In this document: one piece after another, positions 20,027 through 20,886 of the stretch
How positions within the stretch are numbered: the first letter of the stretch is position 1
How the letters are laid out: every line of letters begins with the position of its first letter
Translations under genes and position numbers: made by a program
The notes under the pieces: generated by a model
What the model saw: the letters and a program-made list of their open reading frames with translations, nothing else
Database searches by the model: none
What the model was told of the DNA's origin: nothing
Virus record (IMG/VR): IMGVR_UViG_3300031963_014949
Location: 1-20,886 of that record
DNA length: 20,886 nt
Origin: a virus
Reading direction: 5' to 3' (one strand)

Positions 20027-20886
20027 TTTAGAAAACCTTGATAAGTGGGTAAAAGATCTCGAAAACGGTACTATAACTGTTGAAGAGTTAGCTGCAAGAT
20101 TGTCTTCCATTCCTGATCCTCTCGGGAAGGAGGAAGATATAATTAACGCTGGGGAAGAAATTAATAATTCATTAAATCCTGAAGATTTAATACTTACTGA
20201 TAATGAGATAAATGATATTATATGTAAATACGAGGGCGAGGAATTAGGAAATAGATTAATCTGGAAAATTTTAGAAAAACTTAATTTAACTTCAGATCTT
20301 AAAGAAATTCCGGATTTTTCTAATAATGACTCATTTGAGAAATATTTTGAAAGAATTTCTTTGCAAGATAGATTACAAAGAGCCAAGGAAATGCTTTTTG
20401 ATAATCTTGATTTAGATCTTATAGGCATCAAAGTTAAAAGCCCTAATTTAAAAAAAAGAAATTTTAAAATTCTAGGCTTTAATTTTCCTCTCAATATCAT
20501 AACATATAAGGGTAAGCCCTTGTTTTTTCATATAGCTCCTCCTAAGGTCAACCTCTCCAAAATACTTCAAAGACTAAGAGACAGAATAAAATCTAAAAAG
20601 GTAAAGAGCTGCGAAAAGAAAGGAACTTATATAGATGAGGATGATCTTTTAAAAAAGTTAGAGAATCTTCTAAACGACGAAAAGGAAGAATATAACAATG
20701 TATTTGAAATCGCTGATGAGGTTTTTTGTGAGCCTGATATTCCAATTAATCCTGAAACGGGGGAATCGCTTTTCACAAAAAACGACTTAACTCAGTTTTT
20801 GAAAGAAATATGTGAGCCCGAAATTCCTTCTCCAGAAACACCTATCGATCCTGAACCTGATATAGAAGATATTTCAGACACTATTA
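20016..20886 (+). CDS. Unknown acidic protein, 3' end outside the window
   Basis: An open frame from ATG 20016 to the right edge (290 residues, no stop), overlapping the gp5-like gene by 11 bases. The start MSNNLENLDKWVKDLENGTI is helical and acidic; residues about 75-105 and 110-140 are further helices, LKKRNFKILGFNFPLNIITY near 150 and KGKPLFFHIAPP near 170 form a beta-like patch with the only markedly hydrophobic stretches, and residues about 180-205 are a basic helix (KILQRLRDRIKSKKVKSCEK). From about residue 235 a Pro/Glu-rich section carries two similar pieces, CEPDIPINPETGE and CEPEIPSPETPIDPE. No family recognised. By position it is a baseplate or tail component, translated together with the hub. 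The incomplete C-terminus prevents any firmer call. Confidence 0.75.
   Translation, partial: MSNNLENLDKWVKDLENGTITVEELAARLSSIPDPLGKEEDIINAGEEINNSLNPEDLILTDNEINDIICKYEGEELGNRLIWKILEKLNLTSDLKEIPDFSNNDSFEKYFERISLQDRLQRAKEMLFDNLDLDLIGIKVKSPNLKKRNFKILGFNFPLNIITYKGKPLFFHIAPPKVNLSKILQRLRDRIKSKKVKSCEKKGTYIDEDDLLKKLENLLNDEKEEYNNVFEIADEVFCEPDIPINPETGESLFTKNDLTQFLKEICEPEIPSPETPIDPEPDIEDISDTI

Noticed and set aside
20003-20500. Open frame of 165 codons on the minus strand
   Set aside because: It lies fully opposite the 20016-20886 gene, which continues open to the edge, overlaps its upstream neighbour as its siblings do, and has the genome's composition. The minus frame is Ser/Leu/Ile-rich, as expected from the reverse of an acidic coding sequence.
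1-20886. tRNA genes, insertion sequences, attachment sites, frameshifted genes
   Set aside because: I saw no cloverleaf-like segment, transposase motif or long direct repeat, and every main gene is intact in one frame except for the two cut by the window edges.

Overview
The window is a gene-dense, AT-rich stretch of what looks like a large tailed phage with a contractile, T4-like tail (a myovirus, possibly a jumbo phage). The evidence is a run of baseplate and tail genes at the right end: a gp48/gp54-like protein, a LysM/gp53-like wedge protein, a gp27/late-control-D-like hub and a gp5-like OB-fold hub. There are no transposases, tRNAs, rRNAs or CRISPR arrays. Genes touch or overlap, and almost none has a Shine-Dalgarno sequence. 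Starts instead follow A/T-rich leaders, a habit typical of Bacteroidota, so a Bacteroidota (for example marine flavobacterial) host is a reasonable but unproven guess.

Layout. Bases 1-335 hold the acidic C-terminal end of a truncated gene, closed by a strong intrinsic terminator (357-389). One small unknown gene (409-963) meets a minus-strand unknown gene (960-1715) tail to tail. Bases 1716-1833 are a divergent control region with a perfect 17-bp palindrome. From 1834 to 10454 runs an unbroken 11-gene plus-strand glycan operon: two DxD glycosyltransferases, a GT10 fucosyltransferase, a polysaccharide pyruvyl transferase-like protein, a DUF5672 protein, a GT2-like enzyme, a SAM methyltransferase, a CatB/Vat-type hexapeptide acyltransferase, an FkbM methyltransferase, GDP-L-fucose synthase and GDP-mannose 4,6-dehydratase. 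Two minus-strand genes follow (10455-11257, one with a DUF5872-like and a DUF5824-like segment). Then come plus-strand small genes including a Nudix hydrolase (11343-13052), and from 13109 to the right edge the baseplate/tail operon.

How it fits together. Gmd and Fcl would turn host GDP-mannose into GDP-L-fucose, and the GT10 enzyme would use it. The other transferases and the methyl, acyl and pyruvyl tailoring enzymes would build and cap an elaborate short glycan. No initiating glycosyl-phosphate transferase, flippase, polymerase or membrane segment is encoded, so the product is either put on a protein in the cytoplasm (virion glycosylation is attractive, because the operon lies next to tail genes) or added to a host glycan precursor. 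The operon is bracketed by opposite-strand genes and has its own putative operator, which gives it the look of a self-contained accessory module inside a structural region.
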